A stretch of 64,000 bases of DNA. Source: Membranipora membranacea. Its lineage: Eukaryota > Bryozoa > Gymnolaemata > Cheilostomatida > Membraniporidae. The stretch lies in the NCBI GenBank assembly GCA_914767715.1, contig OU612066.1, positions 3,355,001 through 3,419,000 on the forward strand, read 5' to 3'. Shown here in pieces: positions 12,759-25,187 of this stretch. Every line of letters starts with the position of its first letter. The stretch's first letter is position 1. Both the position numbers and the translations under genes were made by a program. The notes beneath the pieces are model-generated. The model saw only the letters and a program-made list of their open reading frames with translations, had not been told where the DNA came from and did not search any database.

Positions 12759-15700
12759 ATGGCGTCTGTTTCATTCAAGTTTCAGTGTGAGGAGCTTGTG
12801 AAAAGGTTCCAGATGGTATGTTGTGACTTTAATGTTTCCAAACTTTTACATTTAGCAAGTTGAGAAAAACAGCCATATACAGACCAGGTTATGAATGTGC
12901 GATGTAAACCGAACTAAACATAGGCTTTATTGTGGAATATTCATGGCTTGCCTCATATTACTAGTTTTCCTTAGCCATGTCCCACAAACTCAAATTGTCT
13001 CAAAAACATGTCCTGGTTTGTGCTCTCAAACTCAATGGAACTATGCGTGTCCAAAATTCCTTCTGTAGAAGGAATTCTTGAGAGCGTCAGTATTATATTG
13101 TCTAGTCCTGTTGAATGTCTCTATTCAGCTAGGAACTTATGCGGCTCAACTTTATGAGAATCTGGCTACACCACCATCTTGTACCACAGTCCGATGTAAC
13201 ACTCTGAAGGGCTCACCTCAACATATACTTCAGGAGTTATCTTCAGAACTTTCAAGAGTAAGAAATGACCGTACAACATGTCTCAGTCTTTAACGACAAG
13301 TGCTGATCTAGTTTGATAATCTTGATCCAATGTTCCCATACAAATAGTTCTCATTTGTTTATGCTTTATTTTTATTCTCACTGCATATGCCATAAGAGCA
13401 AACACAGCCCACACTGATAACTCAATGACTAAAATGCTGATTTTTTTACGCAGGAGTGTGACTGATTTGAGCAAAATTTCGGGTCAATTTACAACTACCA
13501 GTTTTTCCCATTATAATCAGAAAACAGACCCTTTGTTAAACTCCTTAGAATTGAAAATCTTCTGAATATTCAGCTGCTGATGTATGCCACTGTTAACAGT
13601 TTTAACTGTTTGTCGTTTTAGAGAAGTGATTATCGATTTGAGGCGTTTATACATCCTGTAATTAGAGACTTGATTGTGATTAAGAATCAGGGGCCTGTTG
13701 TGCGGCAAAAGGTGAGTTACATCACCTATTACTAACTAACTAATATATCCAACCTACTATAGTGTAATGAAAATGTGCATGGACAGACTGTGTTCCCGTA
13801 CATAATTACACAGTGTGTTATATTACATGCACAAAACCCTGATAAGTCAGAAATTCGTTAAGCACAACAATCAAACTGTTGCCTCTCCAAAGCAGCAACA
13901 GGATTGACAGCTGTGTCGGGAAGAAATCGCTGACCAGGGTAACAATATTGAAAAACATGAGCTGCATTCTAAATTAAGGTCGATTTTTTCAATGTTCAAA
14001 TCAGGAAGTTGAAAAAAGTTCTTTTAAAGTTTTAAAACTGTTTTCTTCATATTTGGTACAACAATCATCAGCTTGCATTTGTTGTGTATTCCTAGACAGC
14101 ATTGGCCCATTATGTCCACTAGTTATGTACCTAGTTACTTACTGTTTTTCATTTGATGATCTCATGTGTACTGATTCCTGTCATTTTGGTGCCCAGCTGG
14201 ATAAAGAGGTTATTGTGGACAGATTTTGTGGAATGGCTGTACTAAGAGGAGCTGATGTGTTTGCATCAGGTCTACTTGCCATGTCTGGTAGTAAGTAAAA
14301 TTTGTATAGAATTATAATTTTGTAAGCCTACTGTTATTTTTAACAAATCTGACAGTTTGTTTTCCACCTGTATTGTGGTCGGCTATATTTCTTTCATGAT
14401 GTTGAAGTCATGATAGGCGAGGGTTGTTTGTGCCTATGATGTTAGCTCCAATTACGGTTGACTCCTAAATACTCTCAGTATAGACCAATAAAGTTGCGAA
14501 GACAAGCCAGCTGGAAATCTTTTACGTAAATACACTGAGTCATTGTATATTTTCAGGCATTACACAAGGAGACTCAGTGTCGTTATATGTGGATGTAAGC
14601 TCAGTCTGTCTGAGAGGTGCTCTACCTCCTTATAACTTTGATAAAATTCATCTTGGCAACGGGATAGCCAAATACAGCCGCCATGAAGTCTATTCTACTG
14701 ATGCTGCAAATCTCAGGTTCGGTTTCACTCATAGCTGAAAGTTTGTTCCTTTGTTACACGCTAAGAAGATTGGTCACATTGATTCCACCTACCACACGTT
14801 TCGGAGTTGTTCACACAATCGATTTCTAAAACATGTTCCGACATGAATGGAAAATTGAAATTGAGGTTATCATTGTTTCTAATTATTAGTTGCACTATTA
14901 TGATGAGATTGGAGGAGCTGCTCTTGGCTCCAGTTTATTGCAGTATATTAGAATGACAGACCTAATTTTTGTGGCAAGATTAAAAGATTGATAGAATGTC
15001 CGTAATAGTGTTCTGATGTACACTGCTATGCTGTTTTTATCAGACCTTTTTTTTATTGTTACAGTGGTGTTGGTGTAGATGTCACCGAGCCTTTATACAT
15101 ATCCCCTAAACTCAATGGATTATTGCCAGAGTTGATATTTCCTCAGAATTTACCCTCAGTACTATGTGCTCATATCCTGGATCCACAACCTAATGATGCT
15201 GTGCTCGATATGTGTGCAGCTCCAGGTGGGTCCCTGTATTACGAGAGAGTTAGTGATGATAACTACCAGACCTCTTCTCAGAAGAGAAAAATCATCGGAA
15301 ATAGGCAGTGATGTGATATTTTCTGTAGTAGTTTGTAAAATATTGCCTTGAATTGATCTGAAGGGGTCTGTCCAGGCTTACTTGAGTCAGCATCCTTCTC
15401 AGAGATCGGCAGATCGGCAGATAATTGTTTTACACAGTTACAGTTACACAGTAGTTACACAGTTACAGTTACACAGTAGTTACACAGTAGTTACACAGTA
15501 GTTACACAGTAGTTACACAGTAGTCACACAGTAGTTACACAGTAGTTACACAGTAGTTACACAGGTAGTCATCGACAGACAGGCTTTCTTAGCTACACAT
15601 TATGTTATTACTATAAACATATAAATATGTTTATAGTTATTACCCTATCATAGCTTCAGTTTACTTTGTGGTTGGATTTACTTTGTGGTTGGTTTTGTTT

Positions 15701-17337
15701 CAGGTGGAAAAACGTGCCATATAGCGTCTCTGATGCAGAATTCTGGGGTTCTTATTGCGCTAGATAAGGCAAAGAAAAAGATAGATACTATACGAGAGAA
15801 TCTATCCCAGGCTGGCTGTACTTCACCTTTTTTTTATGGCTTTGACTCAACTAAAGCTGCAGAAGAAAAGAAAGTGGACTCACCTAGAGGTATATAAGTA
15901 TTGTGTGTATAATGAGGAATCTATGGGACCAACCCTGTGAGCTATACCTAGAGTATAATCTAATTCAATAGACCACCCTGTGAGAAGTCTTAGAAAGAAT
16001 CGTTTTATCCCAGCTATATTAGGTAACAGTTTAGTTAGATGTGTATATCACTAGAGTACTATGCACACAAGAACAGCCACAATTGGAGCTAAATCTGCCT
16101 AGTTCAGGATCGACCGCCTGTCCCTTGAACTATGGGCAAGCACTTTAACCTGTGTAACCAACTATTTCCATTTACACTTGTAACCTAATTGTGATATCAC
16201 TCACAGTGAGATCTAGCCTTCCGTTCTAAGGTCATAACTTCTCACAGGATGATACCAGAAACTTATAACATTTACCCATCGATGTAGAGAGACATGAGAA
16301 TGGTCAGAGCCCTCCCCCTCCCACGTCGACCTCCTGGCATTCTTTAGATGGGTTAGAGATGGGGCCATCATACTGTACATCAGCTCACCAAAAATTGCTC
16401 CCTTTGCCCATTTAAGTTAATGGGTCATATTAGTACAGTTTGAGGCAGCACCCCAAACTTTGCTTTGATTAAATAAACCTCTTTAAATACTTTTCTCAAT
16501 ATAGGATGCAAATAACCAGGGATTTCAGTCTTCTAGCTTCAGTAATATACTGCTTGAATATCGGATGAACTTATACAATGGTATGAATATGTCTCTTGTT
16601 ACTTTTAGATATAACCCAACTTCATCATCCCCCACCATACTGTCCTGAGAGCTTTGATAAGATACTGCTGGACGCGCCGTGTAGTGCTCTGGGTCAGAGG
16701 CCTAGTCTGAGTAACCCCATCACAGAGAAGCAGCTTAACTCAATCCCTCCTGTTCAGCGTAAGCTTCTAAGCGTAGCTGTCAGACTGCTGAAGCCAGGAG
16801 GTACTCTGGTTTACAGTACATGCACATTTAATAGTGAGGAGAATGAGCTTCAGATAGCCTGGCTACTGAATCACTATCCAGAGATGAGCCTACAATCTCA
16901 GGTGGGTTTCGCGCTTCGAAAGTAGGGTTTTTATTCAACAATTTTCAATAGGACTAGCCAATGTGGGGAAATTGATTATTTCTAATTTGTTGAAAATAGT
17001 TTGCTCGAGTCACCTTTACTGATATGGACTACTTTAGTTTATTGCCTCTTCCTTCAAAAATTCCATATAAATTCCCAGAAGTTATCAGCTTAATGTCAAT
17101 GTGGAGCAAACTCCTATACACTAGCAATCTGCTGAAAGGCTCCCCTTAATTTAATTTTCTCGATCGCAGGGACAGTATCATATAAGCCAGACACCGTTTG
17201 AAGCTTTCAAATCTTGTGGATTATCTACAGAGCAGCTGAAGAAGCTGCAGTTATTCCACCCGGCGTACCTGCCAGAGTCCAGGACTTGTGACAATGATAC
17301 TATTGGATTCTTTATCGCTAAACTAACCAAGACGTGA
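12759..17337 (+). CDS. NSUN6: NSUN6-like tRNA cytosine-5 methyltransferase (PUA + Nol1/Nop2/Sun)
   Basis: Nine exons: 12759-12815, 13129-13257, 13622-13711, 14197-14290, 14557-14716, 15065-15225, 15704-15889, 16609-16901 and 17170-17337. They total 1338 nt, giving 445 aa (the human protein is slightly longer). Exons 4-5 encode the PUA domain (CGMAVLRGADVFASGLLAMS). Exons 6-9 form the Rossmann methyltransferase: SAM motif DMCAAPGGKTCHIASLM split across two exons, ALDKAKKK, then DAPCSALGQRP with C317 and VYSTCTF with C364, the two family cysteines (release and nucleophile). The C-terminus IGFFIAKL is typical. Family role: m5C at C72 of certain tRNAs (Cys, Thr) and some mRNAs, cytosolic. The ATG at 12759 gives the expected N-terminus. 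The exon 5 donor GTTCGG is weak. A poly(A) signal AATAAA is at 17478-17483. Confidence 0.93.
15426..15562. repeat. 11-bp minisatellite in NSUN6 intron
   Basis: About a dozen copies of an 11-base unit (TAGTTACACAG) run in tandem, with a few variant units (TTACAGTTACACAG) at the left end and one C-for-T change. The array lies in the intron between exons 15065-15225 and 15704-15889 and has no coding role. Confidence 0.95.
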
Positions 17338-20300
17338 TACGAGGTTACTACTCGTGTCTCACCAGAACATTTTTCATCTATCTTATACTATGCAACCTAG
17401 AGGAACTTGTTAACTTTTGCGTAGTACATTCTAGTCAATTCTATGGACAACGCAAGATTAGCATGAGCTAAATCATCAATAAAACAGATAATAAATACAA
17501 GATCAGATTCCTTCTTTATCTTTATCATGACTCATGGGCCACTGTGTCTGCAGCTGTGATACAAATATCCAGTTATATACCACAATATGCACGCAATTGA
17601 AATGTCCAAACTATTTTTGAAATGACTTTCCATGACAAGTTGAAAACGTGACCACCGGCGTGACCAAAGAAAATTATAGGATACTTTATCGCCCATTTAG
17701 CATATTACCCAATGTGGTGTGAAAAAATGTGACTCTGGGAATAAAAATCTCCCCAGACTCTGAGACAATAGTGTTTTGTTTACTTTGATCTGTAAACTTA
17801 GACTTCTTAAGTCAACAACTGATGAATAAAGGGATTCTAATACACACATAGCATCTGGTGTAAGATTACACATTGCGTGTATTTTAAACCACTGCTGCCA
17901 CACAGCCAAATTTGTGCTTATAGAATTCTGTATAGCTCAAAACTATTAAATGAGGCTGCAATCTCAGCATTGTCACCTAATGAGCAAATAATTCGCACAA
18001 ACTGATCGTCAAAATTAGGGTATGAAATTAATTATCTACCTGCATGGGTGCCTAGTTACCTACCGTCTTACGAGTGCATACTGTACACAGATTTCATGCC
18101 CTGATTTTGAAGATCAGTTTGTGCAAATTATTTGCCCATTAGGTGACAATTATGAGATTTAAGTCTCAATTAATTATCTTGGAGCTATGCAGAATTCAAT
18201 GACTACAAATTTGCATGAGTGGCAGCAGTAGAGTTCTTTCCTAGGGTGTGATTTGATGAATAGCCTGTTTGTGATTTCACTACAAAAATAAACCATTATT
18301 TGTTATTAATGTCTCCAAACCTCATTCTTCATCACACATGATCTTATTATGACATTGTCATTTGATGCGATCAAGATTTATCAATATAAATTAGCAAAAA
18401 AACACATGAGATTGGAATTTTCCTGCAAATATCCAATAACAAGTTTGGTGGGTTTGCATCATAATAGATCAATAGAGTCAAGACGACAAATCTCTTCACT
18501 TGCTCAATGAGGGATTTGAGTCGCATTCCTTACTTGTATTATGTCCAATGTAGTGACTCAATGTCACCATACAGTTGCGAAATAACAACATTCGGCTATT
18601 CTCAAATCTCAGCGACAAAATATGTGACATTGATGGCTATTAAACAATTTATGCTCTAGAATATTTATGCAAATTTGTATTCTCAATCACCTGGAGGGAA
18701 TTTTTATGTCCCCCTTAATAATCTTATTGTCACATACTATTGAACCTTACGAGGAAGTCACGTTCAAGATATCTCAAGGTTTTTACAAATCAATTCACAA
18801 TTTTTTTCCCCAAATCATTGGAATATGACAGAAGCATGGCCAGATTCCTGGCCAATATATCATTCAAAAATTCCTCATGGAAGAATTAAGTTTATCCTGA
18901 TCTCACTGAACAGGTTTTAACCAAATATAGTTATACAGCGAGAGCTAAGAGGAATCATTTCAGCCAATAATCCTATTGTTGCTTTGCCAACCCTTGGTGG
19001 ACAAAATGAGTATTGGCCCCGGGATAAAGGGGGTGGGGGCATATACCACTTAAGCAGATTGTGGTTTATCTGGTGTTATTATATCCAAAATAATTTGTAA
19101 GAGTGTTATTGAAAACCCAATTATAATAATTAGCAAGCTGGCCTCATATATCTATTTGGTATGTCGGTCAGGAATTTATGATAAGCTCTGAGCTATGCAG
19201 GGTGACATGCCCTGTGTTGTATGTATGCCCTACTGCCAGTTCTCACAATATGTAGGCGTACAACCTCAACTCTGCAGTGAGGACGAGTGAAACCTACCAC
19301 AGATCTCCAGGTTATTCATGTAAGCCATATATCACCTTCCATTATACCTCTGCGTTGTCTTGGTGTCGGGGTGATATCACATAAAATATTCCTGTTCGTC
19401 ATTCTCTGCCCCTCGTTTATTCCTCTTAAAGTTTTAGGCCTAATTTTGCTAGATAAACACTCTGGTGCCCCCAGCTCTAAGAGAGATCGCAAAAAATTAC
19501 CCTGGGCAAAGATACCAGAGAGATTGTCACACCCTTTAATTACACTATGAGACTGAGTATAAGGGGTATATAAGAGGCGTACCCGATACTACTTATTATT
19601 ATTATAATTCAGGCCCGCTTATACCTAGAAGGTAGGCTGAAATGTAATTTACCTATGATGCTGAACACCTTTGTGAACCAACCAAGAATTGATGTGAATC
19701 AAAAAATTGAAATAATAACTGCTGCGACCATGACCAACCATAACTACGAGGGAGTTTTTGTAGCGTATGAATTGACGATAATTCTATCTCTGAACAATAG
19801 CTATTATTATATCAGCTGTCATGGTTGGTGTGGAAAGATTATTATATTTTGGTTTGCAAATTGGCACCCTCTATTATCATCCCAACTCCCTCATCGAAGT
19901 TGGTGGGTTTGTTTGAAGGATATAAATAACCAACCATAATCATGCTGGGCCACCTATCCAAAAATATCTCACTTGTCACAACATTGCTCATTCTGCAGTC
20001 TGCATAGGCAAAATTCGCCAGTATTAGTTTTTGTGAGAAAGGCCATATCAGAGTGAAAAGGGATCAATGTAAGCTCGGGTAATTATGCAATGAGGAAGGC
20101 AAATGTTTTCCGATGTTGGACCCTCATGGAATAGATATAGCTATGTGAGTAGAGAAAGTCAGATCTGATTCTTCTCTCTTACTGGTTGATGGATAACCTA
20201 TATTATGATAATACAGTGACCACAATAATTGACCTAAGTTAACTCCTTGTTTCAAAACTTTTTCTAATATACCATGCTTTTGAACCCTGAGTGACTTGTT

Positions 20301-21458
20301 GGGCAGTTGGGAACAGATGAGAATTGGTGCAATCATACTGAGAACCTGATTGGGAATGCATTTGTTGATATTATTATCGGTTTTTTTGGAGTGATCTATG
20401 TTAGTTTTGGCCTCAAATGTCTGTAGTTTCAAGAAGTTGGTTATTTTAAATGCTATGAAACTAGAGAATTATGCCATTTTGATAACCGATAGCAATTATT
20501 TGATCACTTTACGTAATTAAGATACATGTTATAATGTTAAGCCTGTCACAGCTCAAGAAATCCCTCTGGCACATGGTGAGAATGTAACCTTCTGCCACTT
20601 TTAATAAGCATGTCATCATGGCGCTGGAATAACAGATCTACGAAAACTGAGTACAAAATTACAGGGGCGTAACCAATAGATTTGGCTCATGGCTACTCTC
20701 AGAGAAAGATTTTATGATCATGATCCATTGAGCCCAAAGGTCAATTTTATACAACAGGCAACAGCTGATGCATGATGCTCACTTGCTGTCTTTTTTGCTT
20801 GCGGCATCCTCAAATCTGGAGATTATATCTCTCATTAGCATAAAAAAGCATGTGGCTCATTGTCTATCATATGTTATTATCAGAAATTAAAGGCTACATG
20901 GCATGGCTGGAGAAAAACAACCTGCTCCATTCCCACGGAGTAGTAGGTCTCAGCAAAGACAGTGGACCGTTTACATGTTCAGTAATAATACATCGCTTGC
21001 ACTGTAGTTGTGTAACTAACCAGGACCTGCTTATTGTTTAGCATGTATATTTAAAGTAAAGTGAAAACAAATTATGTAAAACAAAACAATGCCCGTGTGT
21101 ACCCTAACAGGAGTTAGACAATTATTTATAAAGATTTTTGTATGTAGTTATAAAATATTTTTGCAAAGCTGATTGGGATGTCATTGTACAAGCCATTCTA
21201 AAAGGATTAGTTTGTACAATGACATAATTGTCTGATTATCGATGGCTGACAAACCAAAAAAAAGATCTAAATTACTAATGACATAAAATGGAATTCTGGA
21301 AATGCAAATGCAACAATTAGAAATGGATAAAAGTTTTTGAAGATGCAGCAGAATTCTTTGCGCCTACTACAATCAAATTCACGCTATTAGTGGAAACGAT
21401 TGCGGTAGTTGACAAAAAAAACTGCTACATTACAAAATATTTATTGAATTGAGTAACT
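17338..21458. other. Intergenic region, no supported gene
   Basis: This is the 4.1-kb space between the NSUN6 stop and the stop of the secreted repeat protein on the other strand. Open frames of 60-100 codons occur, but none has splice support, a domain or sensible composition. It contains the foldback element at 17889-18231 and a perfect 13-base inverted repeat (TGTCATTGTACAA, 21179-21191, with its complement at 21212-21224). Confidence 0.55.
17889..18231. mobile_element. Foldback (long inverted repeat) element
   Basis: A left arm at about 17889-18028 and a right arm at about 18091-18231 are inverted copies over about 140 bases with scattered mismatches and small gaps, separated by a loop of about 62 bases. 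Shared blocks include CACTGCTGCCAC, GAATTCTG.ATAGCTC and TTGTCACCTAATG. This is typical of foldback MITEs. Flanking duplications were not identified. Confidence 0.85.
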
Positions 21459-24400
21459 TCACCATCTTTTGTTGAGGTTATAGTTAAACCTCTGAGCATT
21501 GTTATGGATATTGTTGACAGACTTTTGGATGCCAGTTGCAGCCTTGTGCACAACAGCATTGACGTTGTCGTTGATTTTCTTGTGTGACCTGTTGATAAGA
21601 GCCTTTGGTCTCCAGTAGACCTTATCCCAGCTGAAAAAAAACAAAACAAAATATGCTCTATTTGTTGCAACCGATGAATCACCAATTGCACGGAGTGATC
21701 ATAGCCTGATTGTGAAATTCCAGCTTTGGAACATGCTTTCTTATATTTGGAAAAAGTATTTGGGTGTCTTATATGCCACAGAAAACCAAAAAAAACTGTT
21801 CCGGTCATGGTAAGCCAGAGAGGACATGCTAGATAGGCAGTATTTACCTCTAAATTCTGAAAAGGCAAACAGGGTGTTATGGCTATGCATTTATGGACTC
21901 ATAGCTAGAATGATCCAATAATTGTCAAATTCATTTTATACTTACTCAAAGTGAGTGCTTGGCCATTTGCTCCAAACAGATTTCAGACCTGCAATTATAA
22001 AAGAAATACAATGTAAAATGTAAATTTGTCCATCAATAGTTGCAAACAAATACTACTCTGATGCCATTTTTTTCAAGTCAATTTCTTATAATGTCAATTC
22101 AATTTCATTAAGGTTTGTATTTTGAATTTAAGAAATCTTCTCTTTTGAATTTATCAGACAATATCAGCTGTATGCATACTGTTGCAGGTAACATTTTTAT
22201 CCTCAGTATCACACTTACCAAAGCTGACCTTTCTGTTTTTCTTTCCGGCTTTGCCCTTGCGCTTCCTCATTCTTCTCTGCTTCCTTTTATTCTTTCTCCA
22301 AAGCTGAGATCTCCTCTTTTTCCATGGTTTTGGTTTAGCACCAAGTACTTCTTCCTTTATTTCATTAATCTTGCTTGGTACGTCAGGGTAGTATGGCTCA
22401 CTGGTATGTGGGGCTTGGTAGTCAACTAGGTTGTCTCCAAATCTGATAGGGTTTTGACCATGATGGTTGGTAGGGTATTCTACAGACACACTCTTCTCAT
22501 AGCTGACCTCATGATGTGGGGCTGGGTAGTGTGGCTCGGCGTCATCTGGTCTTGGTCCTCGGCGGTAATCCTCAACTGATGCACTCTTCTCATAGCTGAC
22601 CTCATGATGTGGGGTTGAGTAGTGTGGCTTGACGTCATCTGGTCTTGGTCCTCGGCGGTAATCCTCAACTGATGCACTCTTCTCATAGCTGACCTCATGA
22701 TGTTGGGCTGGGTAGTGTGGCTCGACGTCATCTGGTCTTGGTCCTCGACGGTAATCCTCAACTGATGCACTCTTCTCATAGCTGACCTCATGATGTTGGG
22801 CTGGGTAGTGTGGCTCAACACCATCTGGTCTTGGTCCTCGGCGGTAATCCTCATCGGATACAGCATAGTCTCGATGTTCTTTCTCAATGCTGACACTGTA
22901 GTCATCTTTTTGGTATCTCTCTGGGTAGGCAAGCTGTCCATTGTGTGGTCTAACTACGTCAGCACTGTAGTCTACATAAGGAGCTACGTGATCTGTGACA
23001 ACTTTGTGTAGGTTGGAGATTGGCTTCATTATATCTTTTGCGAATGGCATATGAGGAACGTTGATGTTGGGCATTTGAGGAATGTTGATGTTGGTGTGTG
23101 GAACCTTCTTTCCATTTGACTCAAAGTTGGCCTCATATCTGAATCCTGGTCCTTGTTTGAAAACCTCAACATCGACTCCATCTCCTCCACGGCGGTGGTC
23201 GTTCAAGCCGAAGTAAACCTCTTCCTTCTTCTCAGCATGGTCAAGTGGATATTTGTCATTACCCACTGAGACGCTAGACTCATATCTGAGGCCTGGTCCA
23301 ACCTTTTGGATGTTGACATCTATGCCTTCTCCTCCTTGGCGGTAATCTCCAGCTCCGAAACGAACAGTTTGTTTCACTGCTGGATGGCTGACCTTGGCAA
23401 CATTCGAGATGATGTTGTTGACAGCTGGAGCAACATTTGCAGCGTTTGACATCACGTGGTTCATGTTAGGGAAAGATCCATGCACGTCTTTGATGATATC
23501 ATGCACTCTTGGAACTGCGGGGAGAATTGGTCTCAAATTGTGACTGTTCTCGTAGCTTCTGTCGTAGCTGTTGTCATAGCTTTCGTCATGGTGCTTCTCT
23601 GGTTCATAGCCATTGACATAACCATTATCGTAGCTGTTGTCATAGCTGTTGTCATAGCTGACATCATGCTTGACCTCTTGCACATAGCTGTTGCCGTAGT
23701 TCTTGTCAGAATGCTCCACCTGTTTATAGCCATTGTCATAGCTTCTGTCATAGCTTCTGTCGTAGCTTCTGTCGTAGCTTCTGTCATGGCTTCTGTCATA
23801 GCCATTGTCGTAGTGTCTTCCGTTGTCATAGTGCCTGTTGTCTACATGGCCAAAGTTGTGAAGATTTGGCATCATGTCTCGTACAGAATTTCTGATATGG
23901 GATGGTCCCATCATTGGCATACCATATCCTCCAGCAATGTTTCCCAAGCCAAACTGACCTGAAAATAAAAGGAATAACAGCAACTTCTTTCGTCAACATT
24001 CTGTTGTAAGTGCAATGGGTTATTCAAAATCAATATCAGCCCATCTCAAACTGCTCCAAATAATTTGTTAAATGAATTATGATAATCTGTTAGCAAATAA
24101 GGATGCAAATGTGAAAATGACAAGGTTTTTTTAATTTCCAGTATAAAATTTTCTCTTGAGATAATTTTGTTTTACCTTTTGTGTTTTGGATTTTATTGTA
24201 TTAACATTATATCTGATGTAAAATTTAATTTGCCAGGAAATTTGGTAACAAACTAGATTATTAGCTGACTTCCCAGGAAATAATCACCCACCACATGCAC
24301 ACACCTACAATTTAAAGTCATTAACAGTCCTCACTACCCTACACTACCGGTGGACACAAAAGGTCATGCTCAACTGTCAGATCAAACCCAGGTCCTTTCC

Positions 24401-25187
24401 AAGCCCCCAATAGAAGAGGGCCTTATACACACCTGATATTATCCTAAATTGGATTTGCTTATATTACTTAAATAATTATCATGCATTTTATGCTTGGTAA
24501 ATAGAGAAGGTTTTAAATGATCACCAGGTTTCACCTGAATAATATTTCTATGTACTTAACTTTCTCTTTATATGGAACATTTTAATATGTATTAAATGAT
24601 TTTAAGGGTCCTAACTCAAAAATCCTATTTGTAGATCAGAGAAGAGATAATAAATATAAATGATAACAGTGTCATCTACTTATTTACTACCTATACTCAT
24701 CACCTTATGATATAGATTAGGTTTTCGTTTGAGGCATTTAAAACGTTCTCAAAGAATTTAGCAGAATGTATTCATGTATTAATGTATCAATTTGAATAAC
24801 TTTCTTGACGTTTTAAAAATGGCTTGAAAAGTTCTATTACACTTCGACACAAAGTGATTGACATCGTGAGCTAAGGGTGAACATCATATATTTAAGTTAG
24901 GGGACCTAGAACTGAACCTTGTGGAATTCAAATTTGGCAAATTGAAATGTTGAACTATATTTGGTTCTTTTCTGTATCGATTAATTTGTCAAAGGCGTTA
25001 AGGAGTATAAGAAAACACCATGGGTGAGCAGCCTGTTGATAAGTTTTTACAAATATTTTATTTATATATTTTACTCATAAAACATATTAAATATATTGAC
25101 TGACTTACCACGGGGAGGAAATGCTGGTCCTAATCCTACAGCACAGGTAGAAGCCACCGACAGAATAACCAGGCTTAACACCCTCAT
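21459..25187 (-). CDS. Secreted Tyr/Asp/Arg-rich tandem-repeat protein, unknown function
   Basis: Four minus-strand exons: 25109-25187, 22219-23958, 21946-21988 and 21459-21630. They total 2034 nt, giving 677 aa. The N-terminus (MRVLSLVILSVASTCAVG) is a clear signal peptide, and no membrane segment follows. Residues ~69-169 are a YDRSYDRS/YDNSYDNGY low-complexity block. A module with FGAGDYRQGGEGIDV is followed by a related one, FGLNDHRRGGDGVDV. At ~392-519 a 31-residue unit (VEDYRRGPRPDDVEPHYPA.) repeats about four to five times with a 93-base period. At ~564-606 there is a very basic Arg/Lys stretch, and the C-terminus is non-repetitive with several Trp. The last two exons were chosen because they alone keep frame with a credible tail (WDKVYWRPKALINRSHKK). 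A poly(A) signal lies 13 bases past the stop. I do not recognise the family; an extracellular matrix, adhesive or mineral-associated role is inference from composition. Confidence 0.85.
22480..22860 (-). repeat. 93-bp coding tandem repeat
   Basis: The word TCCTCAACTGATGCACTC (plus strand) recurs at 22569, 22662 and 22755, a 93-base period, inside the large exon of the secreted protein. Units are over 90% identical, which implies recent expansion or homogenisation. Because 93 is a multiple of three, the copies stay in frame. It also keeps an alternative frame open on the same strand, which is not a gene. Confidence 0.95.

Noticed and set aside
20124-20432. 102-codon minus-strand frame in the NSUN6 to secreted-protein interval
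   Set aside because: No domain, no splice context and no initiation context recognised; I could not support it as a gene or as a transposase relic.
21425-21868. 147-codon minus-strand frame over the last exon of the secreted protein
   Set aside because: It reads through an intron and uses another phase; the 172-nt exon joined in the frame of WDKVYWRPKAL gives the correct total length and a better protein. A 9-nt exon at 21846-21854 was also considered and rejected because it breaks phase.
22480-22941. 153-codon open frame on the minus strand rich in MRRVHQLRITAEDQDQM repeats
   Set aside because: It is an alternative frame of the 93-bp coding repeat; the period is a multiple of three, so all frames without a stop in one unit stay open. 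The overlapping 677-aa frame has a signal peptide, splice sites and sensible composition.
23456-23962. 168-codon hydrophobic open frame on the plus strand
   Set aside because: Antisense shadow of the YDRS/YDNS repeats; the Val/Ile/Ala-rich translation is a codon artefact.
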